Source of the DNA: Bacillus_AB infantis_C
Lineage (GTDB): Bacteria; Bacillota; Bacilli; Bacillales; Cytobacillaceae
Assembly: GCF_050107595.1 (NCBI RefSeq)
Contig: NZ_JBNILH010000015.1
Span: forward strand, 1 to 64,000
Reading direction: 5' to 3'
Length of the DNA: 64,000 nt
A program made the translations under genes and the position numbers. Numbering within the stretch: the first letter of the stretch is position 1; every line of letters starts with the position of its first letter. This document shows positions 8,628-16,263 of the stretch, piece after piece. Below the pieces are notes generated by a model. That model was given only the letters and a program-made list of their open reading frames with translations, was not told the DNA's origin and searched no databases.

Positions 8628-9305
8628 GTGAAATGGCCCCAATGGCTGCAAGGCGGTCCTTTTCTTGAAGTTAGTTTTTTGCTGGAAATAAATCGAGGCA
8701 AAAAGCAGCAAATACAAGAAATAATCAATAAGCTGCCTGAAATTACTTATAAAGTTGAAATTGTGGACAATAACATTAATGAACATATAGACTGCTTTGA
8801 TAAAGGGTATCCCTATGAAGAAGAAAATCTGAAGTGTATAATGACACACTCATTAAGATTAAGATTATATATTTACATAGCAAGAAAACGAAAGGCGACT
8901 TTACAAATAGAAATGGTCTCTTCAAATGCACTAATGGCTAATTTCTGGTTTTATGGAGATGAATGTGATGAACCGGCTTGGGATCAAATTGGTGTGAAAG
9001 AAGAGGAATTTGAAGTATTTACAGGTTTTCTTAAAGAATTGTATTCCGTATATGAGTATAAAATTGGCGGAATTGCAATTGAACAAGATGTTCTAGAACT
9101 ATTTGGATACGATGAAACATATCCTAACGAATGTTATCGTTATGAAAACTTGTCTCCTGACCTTTTTCTTAAAGAACCATCTAATTTCGTAAATATTATT
9201 TGGAATGAAAAATACAAAAAGCTAATCCATATCCCTTACAAGTACAAAAAGCTTCCAAAGGAAGGGGTCCTTATTGAGACAGGTAGCTTCAGGGACTATA
9301 CTTAG
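8628..9305 (+). CDS. Hypothetical soluble protein
   Basis: 225 aa, no signal peptide or membrane segment. Mixed alpha/beta composition rich in Glu, Tyr and Trp. Not recognised; size and composition resemble immunity-type proteins, but no toxin partner is visible. GTG 8628 is chosen because AAAGGAGGG ends about 7 nt upstream, whereas the TTG at 8622 would be too close. Sole gene of its cassette. Confidence 0.7.
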   Translation: MKWPQWLQGGPFLEVSFLLEINRGKKQQIQEIINKLPEITYKVEIVDNNINEHIDCFDKGYPYEEENLKCIMTHSLRLRLYIYIARKRKATLQIEMVSSNALMANFWFYGDECDEPAWDQIGVKEEEFEVFTGFLKELYSVYEYKIGGIAIEQDVLELFGYDETYPNECYRYENLSPDLFLKEPSNFVNIIWNEKYKKLIHIPYKYKKLPKEGVLIETGSFRDYT

Positions 9306-9315
9306 TGTTCTATAT

Positions 9316-9378
9316 GGCGTTTATGTTAAGGCTTCCGCCGAAACTGGACGGCTTTTCTTTTACCATAAAAGGGGCAGG
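9316..9378 (+). repeat. CTR cassette repeat 6
   Basis: GGCGTTTATGTTAAGG, hairpin CCGCCG/GGACGGC, TTTTCTTTTACCATAAAAGGGGCAGG. Confidence 0.8.
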
Positions 9379-9511
9379 TTACTTTAAAAATTCCTGTTAG
9401 TACTGTGTTACAATTATTGTAAGATTATAGAAATATAGACAAGGTAAAACATTTTAAATCCTTTTTATAAAATTCGGTAATAACATTACTTCTCGTGTTT
9501 ATATTTTAACT

Positions 9512-9553
9512 TAACGGATAGGTGCATTTTTCCAAGTAAAGCTGCCGACGGAC
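9512..9553 (+). repeat. Degenerate CTR 5' half
   Basis: TAACGGATAGGTGCATTTTTCC then AGCTGCCGACGG matches the left half of the element; the right half is missing. Confidence 0.45.
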
Positions 9554-9665
9554 GTTATTTTGAAGCGCCGGTTTAATAAAATGAAACTGATCTTCTAACT
9601 GTTCGTATAAGTAGATAATACCGGTACGGAACCTAGTCAAATATGAGATGAGGTAAGTATAATAA

Positions 9666-9773
9666 TTGGATACCTTAATAGGGGTCGTCATAGTATTAGC
9701 ATTAATCGGGTTACCTTTACTCGTGTCGACTTGGGCATTAATAAAATTAGTTGACTTAATAAAGAAACGATAG
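9666..9773 (+). CDS. Tiny hydrophobic peptide
   Basis: 35 aa from TTG: a single hydrophobic helix (about residues 4-27) and a basic C-terminus KLVDLIKKR. An AGGT-type ribosome site lies in GAGATGAGGTAAG just upstream and a strong hairpin follows. Size and layout resemble type I toxin or small membrane peptides, but no antisense RNA was identified. It occupies a position where each neighbouring cassette has one gene. Confidence 0.4.
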   Translation: MDTLIGVVIVLALIGLPLLVSTWALIKLVDLIKKR

Positions 9774-9785
9774 CAAAAGAGAATC

Positions 9786-9819
9786 AAGGGCAGCTGCCAC
9801 ATTGGACAGCTGCCCTTTT
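9786..9819 (+). terminator. CTR-like strong hairpin terminator
   Basis: AAGGGCAGCTG and CAGCTGCCCTT form an 11-bp stem (one bulge) followed by TTTT. It looks like a CTR hairpin extended into a full terminator. Confidence 0.7.
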
Positions 9820-9827
9820 GAACTAAG

Positions 9828-9892
9828 GTTGACTTATATCCAAATCATCTGCTACCCAGCCAGGCAGCTTTTCTTAATGACAAACGGGGCAG
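9828..9892 (+). repeat. CTR cassette repeat 7
   Basis: GACTTATATCCAAATCATCTGC, CCAGGCAGC, TTTTCTTAATGACAAACGGGGCAG. The left stem is degraded (CTGCTACC). Confidence 0.75.
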
Positions 9893-9907
9893 CTCTTTTT
9901 TCTTACT

Positions 9908-10035
9908 GCGTTCAGAAATATCCTTTCAAGTATTTATCCTCCAGATATAAGGTATTTACCGTTGGGTAAACAACTATGAAATTCTAAGGAAATATGAGTA
10001 AATTGGCGTTTTAGCTTCTTTTATTGAGGGAGGTT
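9908..10035 (+). repeat. LR long repeat, copy 3
   Basis: Full-length: GCGTTCAGAAATATCC to TTGAGGGAGGTT. It lies immediately after a CTR and immediately before a small membrane protein gene. The hairpin loop changes (GTTG for GTTT) while the TTTACC/GGTAAA stem is kept. Confidence 0.8.
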
Positions 10036-10072
10036 TGTTGAATATATGAAGGGTTAGGAAGGAGTAGTTGCA

Positions 10073-10318
10073 ATGAATAAGGTACTTTTTTTCTTTAGTA
10101 ATTTAATAGTTGTTATTGGAATCTGTGTATTATTTACTACAAGTATTTTGAATAAAGTACTTCCAATGTTGGGATACGCTGCTTATCAAGCAGCAGCGGC
10201 GGGAGGTTATTCTCCAAGTGACTATGTTATGAACTTTATTGTAATAAACCTATTCGCCATTTTATTGATATTAATAGGTGTGATAACTGGTTATAAGATT
10301 TATAAAAAAGGTATTTGA
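10073..10318 (+). CDS. Small two-helix membrane protein
   Basis: 81 aa with hydrophobic helices at about residues 4-26 and 53-74 around an Ala/Gly-rich loop (YQAAAAGGYSPSDY) and a basic end. ATG follows AGGAAGGAGTAGTTGCA. Family not recognised. The LR copy 3 forms its 5' leader. Confidence 0.7.
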   Translation: MNKVLFFFSNLIVVIGICVLFTTSILNKVLPMLGYAAYQAAAAGGYSPSDYVMNFIVINLFAILLILIGVITGYKIYKKGI

Positions 10319-10334
10319 AAATTTATTTATCTTT

Positions 10335-10353
10335 GTCCGACAAACGGGGCAGG
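10335..10353 (+). repeat. Truncated CTR (3' end only)
   Basis: GTCCGACAAACGGGGCAGG with no preceding hairpin. The bases after it match those after the truncated copy at 12404. Confidence 0.6.
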
Positions 10354-10448
10354 TTAATTTAATACACACTATAAAGTGAGCCTTTGGCTTACTAATTATT
10401 ATCAAGGGTTTGATAAAATTTAGTAGGTATGTGGAGAGGAAATCGTTT

Positions 10449-10613
10449 ATGAGTACGAGAAAAAAAATCATTTGTTCGCTGCTAGTGACGATAGGTCTTA
10501 TCTTTAGTTATTTGGCACTGCAAAGTAATTTGATGGACACAAAAATAGGTTACTCTTTTGTTGCTCTCATTGGATTTGTAGAGGCTTATATCGTTGCCAA
10601 AAGAAAGGAATAA
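10449..10613 (+). CDS. Small membrane protein
   Basis: 54 aa: two hydrophobic stretches (about residues 7-25 and 31-48) and a basic C-terminus (AKRKE). ATG 10449 follows TGTGGAGAGGAAATCGTTT, so the in-frame start 13 codons earlier is rejected. Not recognised. Confidence 0.6.
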   Translation: MSTRKKIICSLLVTIGLIFSYLALQSNLMDTKIGYSFVALIGFVEAYIVAKRKE

Positions 10614-10650
10614 ACGAGCTTAGCTTGATACTTCTACTGTCCAGTTAAAG

Positions 10651-10715
10651 GTTGCTTATAATTCCAGATCAGTTACCAAATGATACAGCTTTTCAATTTT
10701 TATAAAAGGGGCAGG
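10651..10715 (+). repeat. CTR cassette repeat 8
   Basis: GTTGCTTATAATTCCAGATCAG, weak hairpin (TTACC/GATACAGC), TTTTCAATTTTTATAAAAGGGGCAGG. It abuts the intact 143-aa cassette; homology to the copy at 199 begins right at its end. Confidence 0.8.
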
Positions 10716-10780
10716 TGCTATAAAAATAAAGGGTCTACCAAGTAAGATTTTCTTAATAATTGAAAAGGGGGGAATTTTGT

Positions 10781-11212
10781 TTGTTTGAAAAGGAATTTAA
10801 AAAATTTAAAAGGGATAACTTTGAATCTTACTACTTTACACGCTTGATGCGGTCTCCAAATTTAGAATTCTTTTTCATTTTAGGAATAAATGATGCTAAT
10901 AATTTTGATGAATACTGGGATGGACGGTCAGTTGAAGTGTTGGGATACCTTGTTATTTATACAGATGTGCAAAGGAAAGAATTAGTAAATTATATATATC
11001 TAATTGAAGATGAAAATAAAAAATATCAAGATATCATTAAACACACAAAAATGTTTGCTAATGGTATTTGTGCATATGCAGAACTTATTGATATGAATTT
11101 TATTATTCAGAAAACTGATGTATATCAAAAAGGCATTGCGTCTAATGAGATAGTTGATTTTATTAAAAAAGTAGTCACTCAAGATATTCCTGAGTACGTT
11201 TTTGAAGAATAA
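10781..11212 (+). CDS. Unknown 143-aa cassette protein, intact copy
   Basis: Soluble acidic/aromatic protein of unknown function (starts MFEKEFKKFKRDNF, ends DIPEYVFEE). TTG 10781 is chosen because the AAAAGGGGGG ribosome site lies about 9 nt upstream and the other copy (199) has the same context. Homologous upstream sequence extends 5' to about 10714, the last base of the CTR. No domain recognised. Confidence 0.75.
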   Translation: MFEKEFKKFKRDNFESYYFTRLMRSPNLEFFFILGINDANNFDEYWDGRSVEVLGYLVIYTDVQRKELVNYIYLIEDENKKYQDIIKHTKMFANGICAYAELIDMNFIIQKTDVYQKGIASNEIVDFIKKVVTQDIPEYVFEE

Positions 11213-11237
11213 ATATTTAATTTCTTTATCGAACTAA

Positions 11238-11303
11238 AGGGTGCTCATGTTCCGGTTCAACAGCCAAACCAAGCAGCTTTTCTTAAATGACTAACGGGGC
11301 AGG
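11238..11303 (+). repeat. CTR cassette repeat 9
   Basis: AAGGGTGCTCATGTTCC, CAGCC..AAGCAGC, TTTTCTTAAATGACTAACGGGGCAGG, the ACTAACGGGG variant of the 3' half. Confidence 0.85.
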
Positions 11304-11374
11304 TCTATGGAAGAAGGATTTAACTCTTTAATCTCGAAATCTAATAAGAAATCTTATATTAAGGAGCTATTTCA

Positions 11375-11833
11375 ATGGGTTACATTATGGATTTAAGGAA
11401 GATTGTCGGCAGCCGCCCTCTTATCATGGCAGGAGCGAGTGTTATTATTTTGGACCAGAACAATAAACTGTTATTGCAATTAAGAAAAGATAATAACTGC
11501 TGGGGCTTGACTGGGGGATCCCTGGAACCAGGAGAGTCGTTAGAAGAAGCAGCAAAGAGAGAAATGTACGAAGAAACAGGGTTGGCAGCGAAAAATTTAA
11601 AATTGTTTAATGTTTTTTCTGGAGAAGAATTTTATTACAAATTACCACACGGTGATGAGGTATACAATGTGACCGCCACCTATATTTGCAATGATTTTGA
11701 TGGAGAACTGAGGATGGATCATGAAGAAGTCGTAAATTTAGCCTTCTTTGATCTTGATCAAATCCCTTCGAATATTAGTCCTCCTGACCGGCCGGTGATA
11801 AGGGAATTTATTAATGCCTTATTGTTGGGATAA
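11375..11833 (+). CDS. Nudix hydrolase
   Basis: 152 aa. Nudix box around residues 47-69: GGSLEPGESLEEAAKREMYE followed by ETG, all catalytic residues present. N-terminal segment LIMAGASVIILDQNNKLLLQ. Typical of small nucleotide-sanitising or ADP-ribose-type hydrolases; substrate not predictable. ATG follows AAGGAGCTATTTCA. Sole gene of its cassette. Confidence 0.9.
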   Translation: MGYIMDLRKIVGSRPLIMAGASVIILDQNNKLLLQLRKDNNCWGLTGGSLEPGESLEEAAKREMYEETGLAAKNLKLFNVFSGEEFYYKLPHGDEVYNVTATYICNDFDGELRMDHEEVVNLAFFDLDQIPSNISPPDRPVIREFINALLLG

Positions 11834-11897
11834 CGGGGATTATGTATAGGATAGCTGCCAAATTGGGCGGCTTTTCTTGCGTGACAAACGGGGCAGG
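11834..11897 (+). repeat. CTR cassette repeat 10
   Basis: GGGATTATGTATAGG, AGCTGCC/GGGCGGCT hairpin, TTTTCTTGCGTGACAAACGGGGCAGG; starts directly at the Nudix stop codon. Confidence 0.85.
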
Positions 11898-11937
11898 AGT
11901 AATTAGCAGTTTAAATTTATTGTAGAGGGGGGTTAAT

Positions 11938-12384
11938 ATGATAAAAACAATACGGAGCAGTTTAATTGGAGTCTTCCATTACAATGAAGAACTTAATAAT
12001 TATGAACACGAAGAGGGAAAAATCCATTGGACATTAGACTGTAATAATATTGAAGAAATACTCAAAATTGCTGAACAGGTCTATATAAATTTAGGAGAAT
12101 TGGATAGAAACGCTAAAAAAGCCATTGCGACTGAATTAATACAATACAAAAATGAATTTTGGCCCGAATATGACGAAAATGATGAAAGTTTAGTTTGGGA
12201 TGCCGTTGATGCAGGTGAATTTGATACAAAAATTGAAGAGTTTGAAGAAGTAATTACACTTTCCCATATTAACATTAAAATAAGTGTAATTTACTGTGAA
12301 TATAATGATGGTGGTTTATTTGGAGGGCATAGAATACATGCCTATTTTGACAATGACTTTAAGTTAGTTAAGGCAAATATTTAG
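11938..12384 (+). CDS. DUF2262-like protein
   Basis: 148 aa, acidic. The C-terminal YCEYNDGGLFGGHRIHAYFD matches the DUF2262 hallmark, as does the central TELIQYKNEFWPEYDE. Function unknown; such proteins often sit in accessory or immunity loci. ATG follows AGAGGGGGGTTAAT. Confidence 0.75.
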   Translation: MIKTIRSSLIGVFHYNEELNNYEHEEGKIHWTLDCNNIEEILKIAEQVYINLGELDRNAKKAIATELIQYKNEFWPEYDENDESLVWDAVDAGEFDTKIEEFEEVITLSHINIKISVIYCEYNDGGLFGGHRIHAYFDNDFKLVKANI

Positions 12385-12403
12385 TTTATAGAGATCGAGT
12401 ATG

Positions 12404-12423
12404 TTTTTGACTAACGAGGCAGG
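12404..12423 (+). repeat. Truncated CTR (3' end only)
   Basis: TTTTTGACTAACGAGGCAGG, no hairpin. Followed by an AAATTTAATAAACACTATAAA leader closely matching that after the truncated copy at 10335. Confidence 0.6.
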
Positions 12424-12482
12424 TAAATTTAATAAACACTATAAAATAGACTCGGCTTTATTAATTGATAAGGGTATTTCAA

Positions 12483-12648
12483 TGGCTGATGAAAATACTA
12501 AACAAATGTTGTCTCATATGGATGGGAATTTAAAGAAAAAGATGGTGCCGGCCTGTTCTTTGAAAAAGAAGGAAAGAGGTTAATTGCCACCACTCAGATG
12601 TGGACTGGAGATTATGTTCTCGTAAAAATTCCGAGTGATTTTAAATGA
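12483..12648 (+). pseudogene. Broken small cassette gene
   Basis: An ATG frame (MADENTKQMLSHMDG...) stops at 12583, while a +1 frame overlapping it reads on as EFKEKDGAGLFFEKEGKR, LIATTQMWTGDYVLVKIPS, DFK to TGA 12648. The second part looks like real protein, so one frameshift near 12520-12530 has probably split a ~55-aa gene. Family not recognised. Confidence 0.45.
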
Positions 12649-12655
12649 CCTTGAG

Positions 12656-12707
12656 AGGTACTTTTTCAGAGCAGTTGCAATTAAGTCTTATTCCATAAAG
12701 GTAAGGT
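12656..12707 (+). repeat. CTR cassette repeat 11 (degenerate)
   Basis: AGGTACTTTTTCAGAGCAGTTGC with a lost hairpin, then TCTTATTCCATAAAGGTAAGG. Confidence 0.6.
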
Positions 12708-12801
12708 TAGTTGCATAATAGATGCAAGGAATAATATGAATGGATGTAGAACTACATATTTAAAAAAGAAATATTTAGCTAGCCTTAAGGAGGAATAGCA
12801 G

Positions 12802-13320
12802 ATGGATTTGAAATATCCAATTGGCAACTTTCAATTTGATGGTGAGATTACTAACAGTGTTATAAGGGACTGGATCGATGAGATTGAACATTTACCAAGA
12901 TTGCTGCGAGATGCTGTGAAGGACTTAGATGATGAACAGCTTGATACACCTTATCGTACAGGCGGGTGGACTGTTCGGCAAGTGATACATCACCTTGCAG
13001 ATAGTCATATGAATGCCTACGTTCGCTTTAAATTGGCTCTTACAGAAACAAAACCTGTCATTAAACCATATGATGAAACGAAGTGGGCGGACCTATCTGA
13101 TTACAAACTGCCAATCGATATTTCACTATCTTTGCTCGAAGCACTGCATAAACGTTGGACAGACCTTTTGCGGAGCCTAATTCCAGCTGATATGGAAAAG
13201 ACGTTTATCCACCCATACTCTGGTGAAGTTACAGTAAGTAAAAATATAGGAATCTACGCTTGGCACGGGCGCCACCATCTGGCACATATTACTTCTTTGT
13301 GTAATCGTAAGGGCTGGTAA
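12802..13320 (+). CDS. bstA: Bacillithiol S-transferase (DinB/YfiT family)
   Basis: 172 aa four-helix DinB-fold enzyme. Hallmarks: RTGGWTVRQVIHHLADSHMN in the middle and YAWHGRHHLAHI at the C-terminus, giving the three metal-binding His of BstA/YfiT. It conjugates bacillithiol to electrophiles and toxins in the cytosol. ATG follows TAAGGAGGAATAGCAG. A second DinB protein follows in the same cassette segment without an intervening CTR. Confidence 0.88.
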   Translation: MDLKYPIGNFQFDGEITNSVIRDWIDEIEHLPRLLRDAVKDLDDEQLDTPYRTGGWTVRQVIHHLADSHMNAYVRFKLALTETKPVIKPYDETKWADLSDYKLPIDISLSLLEALHKRWTDLLRSLIPADMEKTFIHPYSGEVTVSKNIGIYAWHGRHHLAHITSLCNRKGW

Positions 13321-13409
13321 TGAACTATGTTAGCTATACCTTTTATAGTAATGACTGCGTTGATCCAGTAATTTAAGATTAATATATTTCTTATTGCCGA
13401 GGGGATTTA

Positions 13410-13895
13410 ATGCAAACACTTTTTAAATATAACTGGATGATACGAAAAGACTGGTATAACTGGTGTGAAGATTTAAGTGAGCAAGAGCTTTTGCAAACCC
13501 GGACGGGTGGAATGGGCAGTATTTTACATACCCTTTTCCATATTGTTGATGTCGAGTGGAGCTGGATACGTCTATTGCAGGGGAAACCGGACTTTCAGGA
13601 AAGTTTTGATCATTATAACAGCTTGGACAAGGTTCGAAAATTGGACGCAGAATTCCACTTAGAAGTAGAGAATTTTGTGAACAACTGGGATGCCAGTATG
13701 GAAAATCAATTAATTTACGATACCCTGCCTGATGGAAGAATTGTAACAGATACTTGGGGTGAAGTTATGCGTCATGCCATTGCTCACGAAATTCACCATA
13801 TAGGACAATTATCAATTTGGGCAAGAGAATTGGGGAGAAAACCTGTTTCTGCAAACCTTATCGGTAGGGGACTTTCCTCTCATTCGACAAAATAA
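13410..13895 (+). CDS. DinB-family putative metalloenzyme
   Basis: 161 aa. DinB layout: LHTLFHIVDVEWSWI, then MRHAIAHEIHHIGQLSIWAR with the second and third metal-binding His. Close to YjoA/DinB-type proteins, thought to be thiol-dependent transferases; substrate unknown. ATG follows GAGGGGATTTA. Probably co-acquired or co-transcribed with bstA (90-bp gap). Confidence 0.85.
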   Translation: MQTLFKYNWMIRKDWYNWCEDLSEQELLQTRTGGMGSILHTLFHIVDVEWSWIRLLQGKPDFQESFDHYNSLDKVRKLDAEFHLEVENFVNNWDASMENQLIYDTLPDGRIVTDTWGEVMRHAIAHEIHHIGQLSIWARELGRKPVSANLIGRGLSSHSTK

Positions 13896-13974
13896 TTCGA
13901 GGTTGGAAAAGGAAAAAAGCGGAAGAAAAATGCAATGGATTTAGATATGAACTATTTAGGGATTACCACAGGCA

Positions 13975-14038
13975 ACTGCTTATGTGTAATTTCAGCTGCC
14001 ATAACCAGGCAGCTTTTCTTATTATAAAAGCGGGCAGG
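13975..14038 (+). repeat. CTR cassette repeat 12
   Basis: CTGCTTATGTGTAATTT, CAGCTGCC..GGCAGC hairpin, TTTTCTTATTATAAAAGCGGGCAGG. Confidence 0.87.
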
Positions 14039-14082
14039 TTAGCTGAAAAAGTTATTTTAGTTTTGGTTTCTTTTGAATATAG

Positions 14083-14119
14083 TAAAAAGGAGATAAGAAC
14101 ATTCTAATCTCCTTTTTTA
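14083..14119 (-). terminator. Terminator of the rhodanese operon
   Basis: AAAAAGGAGAT / ATCTCCTTTTTT stem; on the minus strand it follows the rhodanese stop codon within about 15 nt. Confidence 0.75.
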
Positions 14120-14132
14120 TTTTGCACTAGTG

Positions 14133-14525
14133 TCAGCACCCACAATGATCAGATAGGTTAACATCTTGAGAAGAATCTGCAACAGGAAAGTTCATCTCTT
14201 TCCAAGCCGCAATTCCCCCAGTCAACTCCTTTACTTTGTATCCACGTTCTAATAATAAAGTTGCTGCTTTGGCAGCTGTATTACACCAGACATCCCAACA
14301 GTAAACAATAAGTTCCTTATCTTTCGGAATTTCATGTAAACGAACTGGAAGCTCTTGCTGTGGAATGATATTAGCATCCTTAATAGTTATATTTCTTACC
14401 TGTATAGGACCGTTTCTTACATCAATCAAAAAGTATTTTTCTGGATCGGCTTGTGCCAATCTCATATAATCCATAGGGCTGATCGTTGCTTCTAACCGTG
14501 CATTAAAATAATCAAGTGCGTTCAT
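14133..14525 (-). CDS. Rhodanese-domain protein
   Basis: 130 aa single rhodanese domain: YFLIDVRN, the active-site loop beginning VYCWDVWCNTAAK (Cys followed by a non-canonical loop), and LTGGIAAWKEMNFPV. The C-terminus ends in a DHCGC tail, an extra thiol pair. Likely sulphur transfer or thiol/oxidant response. It follows a MarR regulator by about 20 bp in one operon. Confidence 0.88.
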   Translation of the reverse strand: MNALDYFNARLEATISPMDYMRLAQADPEKYFLIDVRNGPIQVRNITIKDANIIPQQELPVRLHEIPKDKELIVYCWDVWCNTAAKAATLLLERGYKVKELTGGIAAWKEMNFPVADSSQDVNLSDHCGC

Positions 14526-14544
14526 AAATATGTTACCTCCAGTT

Positions 14545-14964
14545 TTAAAGTGTAGTCCAGATTTTAATAAGGAACTCCTTCAGCAATTGTTTTTCTTGAT
14601 CGCTTAAAGGGGCTAATACTTCTAATTCTGTATTGATCAGAAATTGCCAACGTGAATCTAATACATCATTACCTTTTGGTGTAATCAATAGGCTGTAGGA
14701 CCTTCTGTCATTAGGGTTCTTTGTCCTCTCTACAAATCCTAAAGTTTCTAAATGATCGATATGGCTTACCATTGTTGTGCGATCAATTTGCAGGTTTTCA
14801 GAAATATCTTTTTGTGATGAATACGGGTTTCCTTTAATAAATAAAAGTACACCGTATTGTCTAGCGTTGATATCATACGGTGCAAGACCCTCAGCAAACT
14901 TAGCCTCCATTCGCTGAAGAACTTTTCCAAGCAAAAAACCATAAGATTGATTCCATTTTTCCAA
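14545..14964 (-). CDS. MarR-family regulator
   Basis: 139 aa winged-helix protein: QYGVLLFIKGNPYSSQKDIS, LQIDRTTMVSHIDHLETLGF and the wing signature NPNDRRSYSLLITPKG. First gene of the rhodanese operon. A perfect palindrome sits about 40 bp upstream, so autoregulation is likely. No conserved sensing Cys is seen near the N-terminus. Confidence 0.9.
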   Translation of the reverse strand: MEKWNQSYGFLLGKVLQRMEAKFAEGLAPYDINARQYGVLLFIKGNPYSSQKDISENLQIDRTTMVSHIDHLETLGFVERTKNPNDRRSYSLLITPKGNDVLDSRWQFLINTELEVLAPLSDQEKQLLKEFLIKIWTTL

Positions 14965-15002
14965 AAGTAATACTCACCTCCACATATAATCACCTTGACA
15001 TA

Positions 15003-15021
15003 TAATCAGTTTAACTGATTA
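15003..15021. promoter_or_regulatory. Probable MarR operator
   Basis: TAATCAGTT-T-AACTGATTA, a perfect 9-bp inverted repeat around one base in the promoter region of the MarR/rhodanese operon. Confidence 0.7.
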
Positions 15022-15111
15022 ATTTTGAAAACGCAAGTAGGTATGTGCGTATTTCTGTAATAAAAGAGTGTAAAAAATGGACAAGTTGGTGAAAAGGTAT
15101 ACTCTAACTAT

Positions 15112-15176
15112 AGGGTGCTTTATGTACCGGGTTGGCTGTCAGTCCAGGCGGCTTTTCTTATTCCATAAAAGGCAGA
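15112..15176 (+). repeat. CTR cassette repeat 13
   Basis: AGGGTGCTTTATGTACC, GGCTG..CCAGGCGGC, TTTTCTTATTCCATAAAAGGCAG. It keeps plus orientation although the preceding operon is on the minus strand. Confidence 0.87.
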
Positions 15177-15237
15177 TTAATTGGATAAAAAATAATAATG
15201 ATAGGGATTTAAAATAATATCTTTGGGGGTTAAAAAA

Positions 15238-15735
15238 TTGTCGATAAATGATAGGGGAAGTGTTTGCATACGTACAGGTCATTTAGAAGATGCTAATTCA
15301 ATGCTCGATATTCAGAGAGATGTTATAGCAGAAAACAAATATCTTATTTCGTTAGCAGATGAATTCGATAAAACACTAGAAAAACAAAAAGACTGGATAC
15401 AAAAAGTTCTAATAAATGATAGGGAAACTTTATTCGTTGCTGAAAAAGATGGAAAAGTCATTGGCTTTATAGTTTTCGAATCACCAGATCGCAAGAGGCT
15501 AAGTCATACCGGTTCGTTTGAAACAATGATACACAGAGACTTTAGAGGGAGAGGTATTGGCAAGATGCTTATTAGTGAACTTTTGACGTGGGCAGAAGAG
15601 AACCCTTTAATAGAAAAGGTGAGTTTGGGAGTCTTTTCGACTAATCATAGAGCTATATCCTTGTATGAAAGTATGGGATTTGCAGAAGAAGGACGGAAAA
15701 ATAAAGAAATTAAGATAAAACGAGTATGCAGATGA
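15238..15735 (+). CDS. GNAT-family N-acetyltransferase
   Basis: 165 aa. Acetyl-CoA loop R103-G-R-G-I-G108, preceded by the beta strand HTGSFETMIH and followed by KVSLGVFSTNHRAISLYESM (motif B). Closest in style to ribosomal-protein or antibiotic GNATs; acceptor unknown. TTG 15238 is chosen because TTTGGGGG lies about 8 nt upstream. Sole gene of its cassette. Confidence 0.88.
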   Translation: MSINDRGSVCIRTGHLEDANSMLDIQRDVIAENKYLISLADEFDKTLEKQKDWIQKVLINDRETLFVAEKDGKVIGFIVFESPDRKRLSHTGSFETMIHRDFRGRGIGKMLISELLTWAEENPLIEKVSLGVFSTNHRAISLYESMGFAEEGRKNKEIKIKRVCR

Positions 15736-15781
15736 CATCCTTATGTTTAAATTCGTGTAACAGTTGTTAAACTAATAGATA

Positions 15782-15832
15782 CATGTTCAAAAACCTTAAA
15801 CCGGTAGCTGTTCTTATTCCACAAAAGGGGGC
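15782..15832 (+). repeat. CTR cassette repeat 14 (shortened)
   Basis: CATGTTC, weak hairpin, TTCTTATTCCACAAAAGGGGGCA. Its AAAAGGGGG also serves as the ribosome site of the next gene, which starts about 9 nt later. Confidence 0.75.
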
Positions 15833-15840
15833 ATATAAGT

Positions 15841-16245
15841 TTGATTGATTATTTTGAACGTAAAATCAGATTAAGAGACTTTGAAGTGTGGGATATTCGA
15901 TTTAGGGACCAACAATATACTTTAGTCATATTAGATGAATTTCGACCTGCAGCATTTGAAGATTTCGAAATGCCAGAGCTAATTTATGAAGATGATGATC
16001 AACGTGCCAATTTAGTCTCAGCTACATATTTCTCTAATGAATCTGTTAAAGATGAACATAGAGAAAAACTCGGTGAATTTGCACGAATGCTTACAAATCA
16101 TCTAGCGTTGGCACATTGTGAAGTTATTATAAAGATGTATCAAGGAAACCCGGAAAGAGCGATAGATCGAATCATGTTAACTAAATTCGGTTTTAAAGAA
16201 TCCGATATTCCTTTAGAAAAGCTGTGGCATTTTAATCAAGAATAG
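15841..16245 (+). CDS. Hypothetical soluble protein
   Basis: 134 aa from TTG, acidic, no signal peptide or membrane helix. The end (MLTKFGFKESDIPLEKLWHF) and the central YEDDDQRANLVSATYF give no family match I recognise. The only credible ribosome site is the terminal GGGGG of the preceding CTR. Confidence 0.65.
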   Translation: MIDYFERKIRLRDFEVWDIRFRDQQYTLVILDEFRPAAFEDFEMPELIYEDDDQRANLVSATYFSNESVKDEHREKLGEFARMLTNHLALAHCEVIIKMYQGNPERAIDRIMLTKFGFKESDIPLEKLWHFNQE

Positions 16246-16263
16246 AGTACGTACTTTTCACTA

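Noticed and set aside
9506..9802. Minus-strand 98-aa frame
   Set aside because: No ribosome site, unlikely composition, and it runs opposite a better 35-aa plus-strand candidate and across a hairpin.
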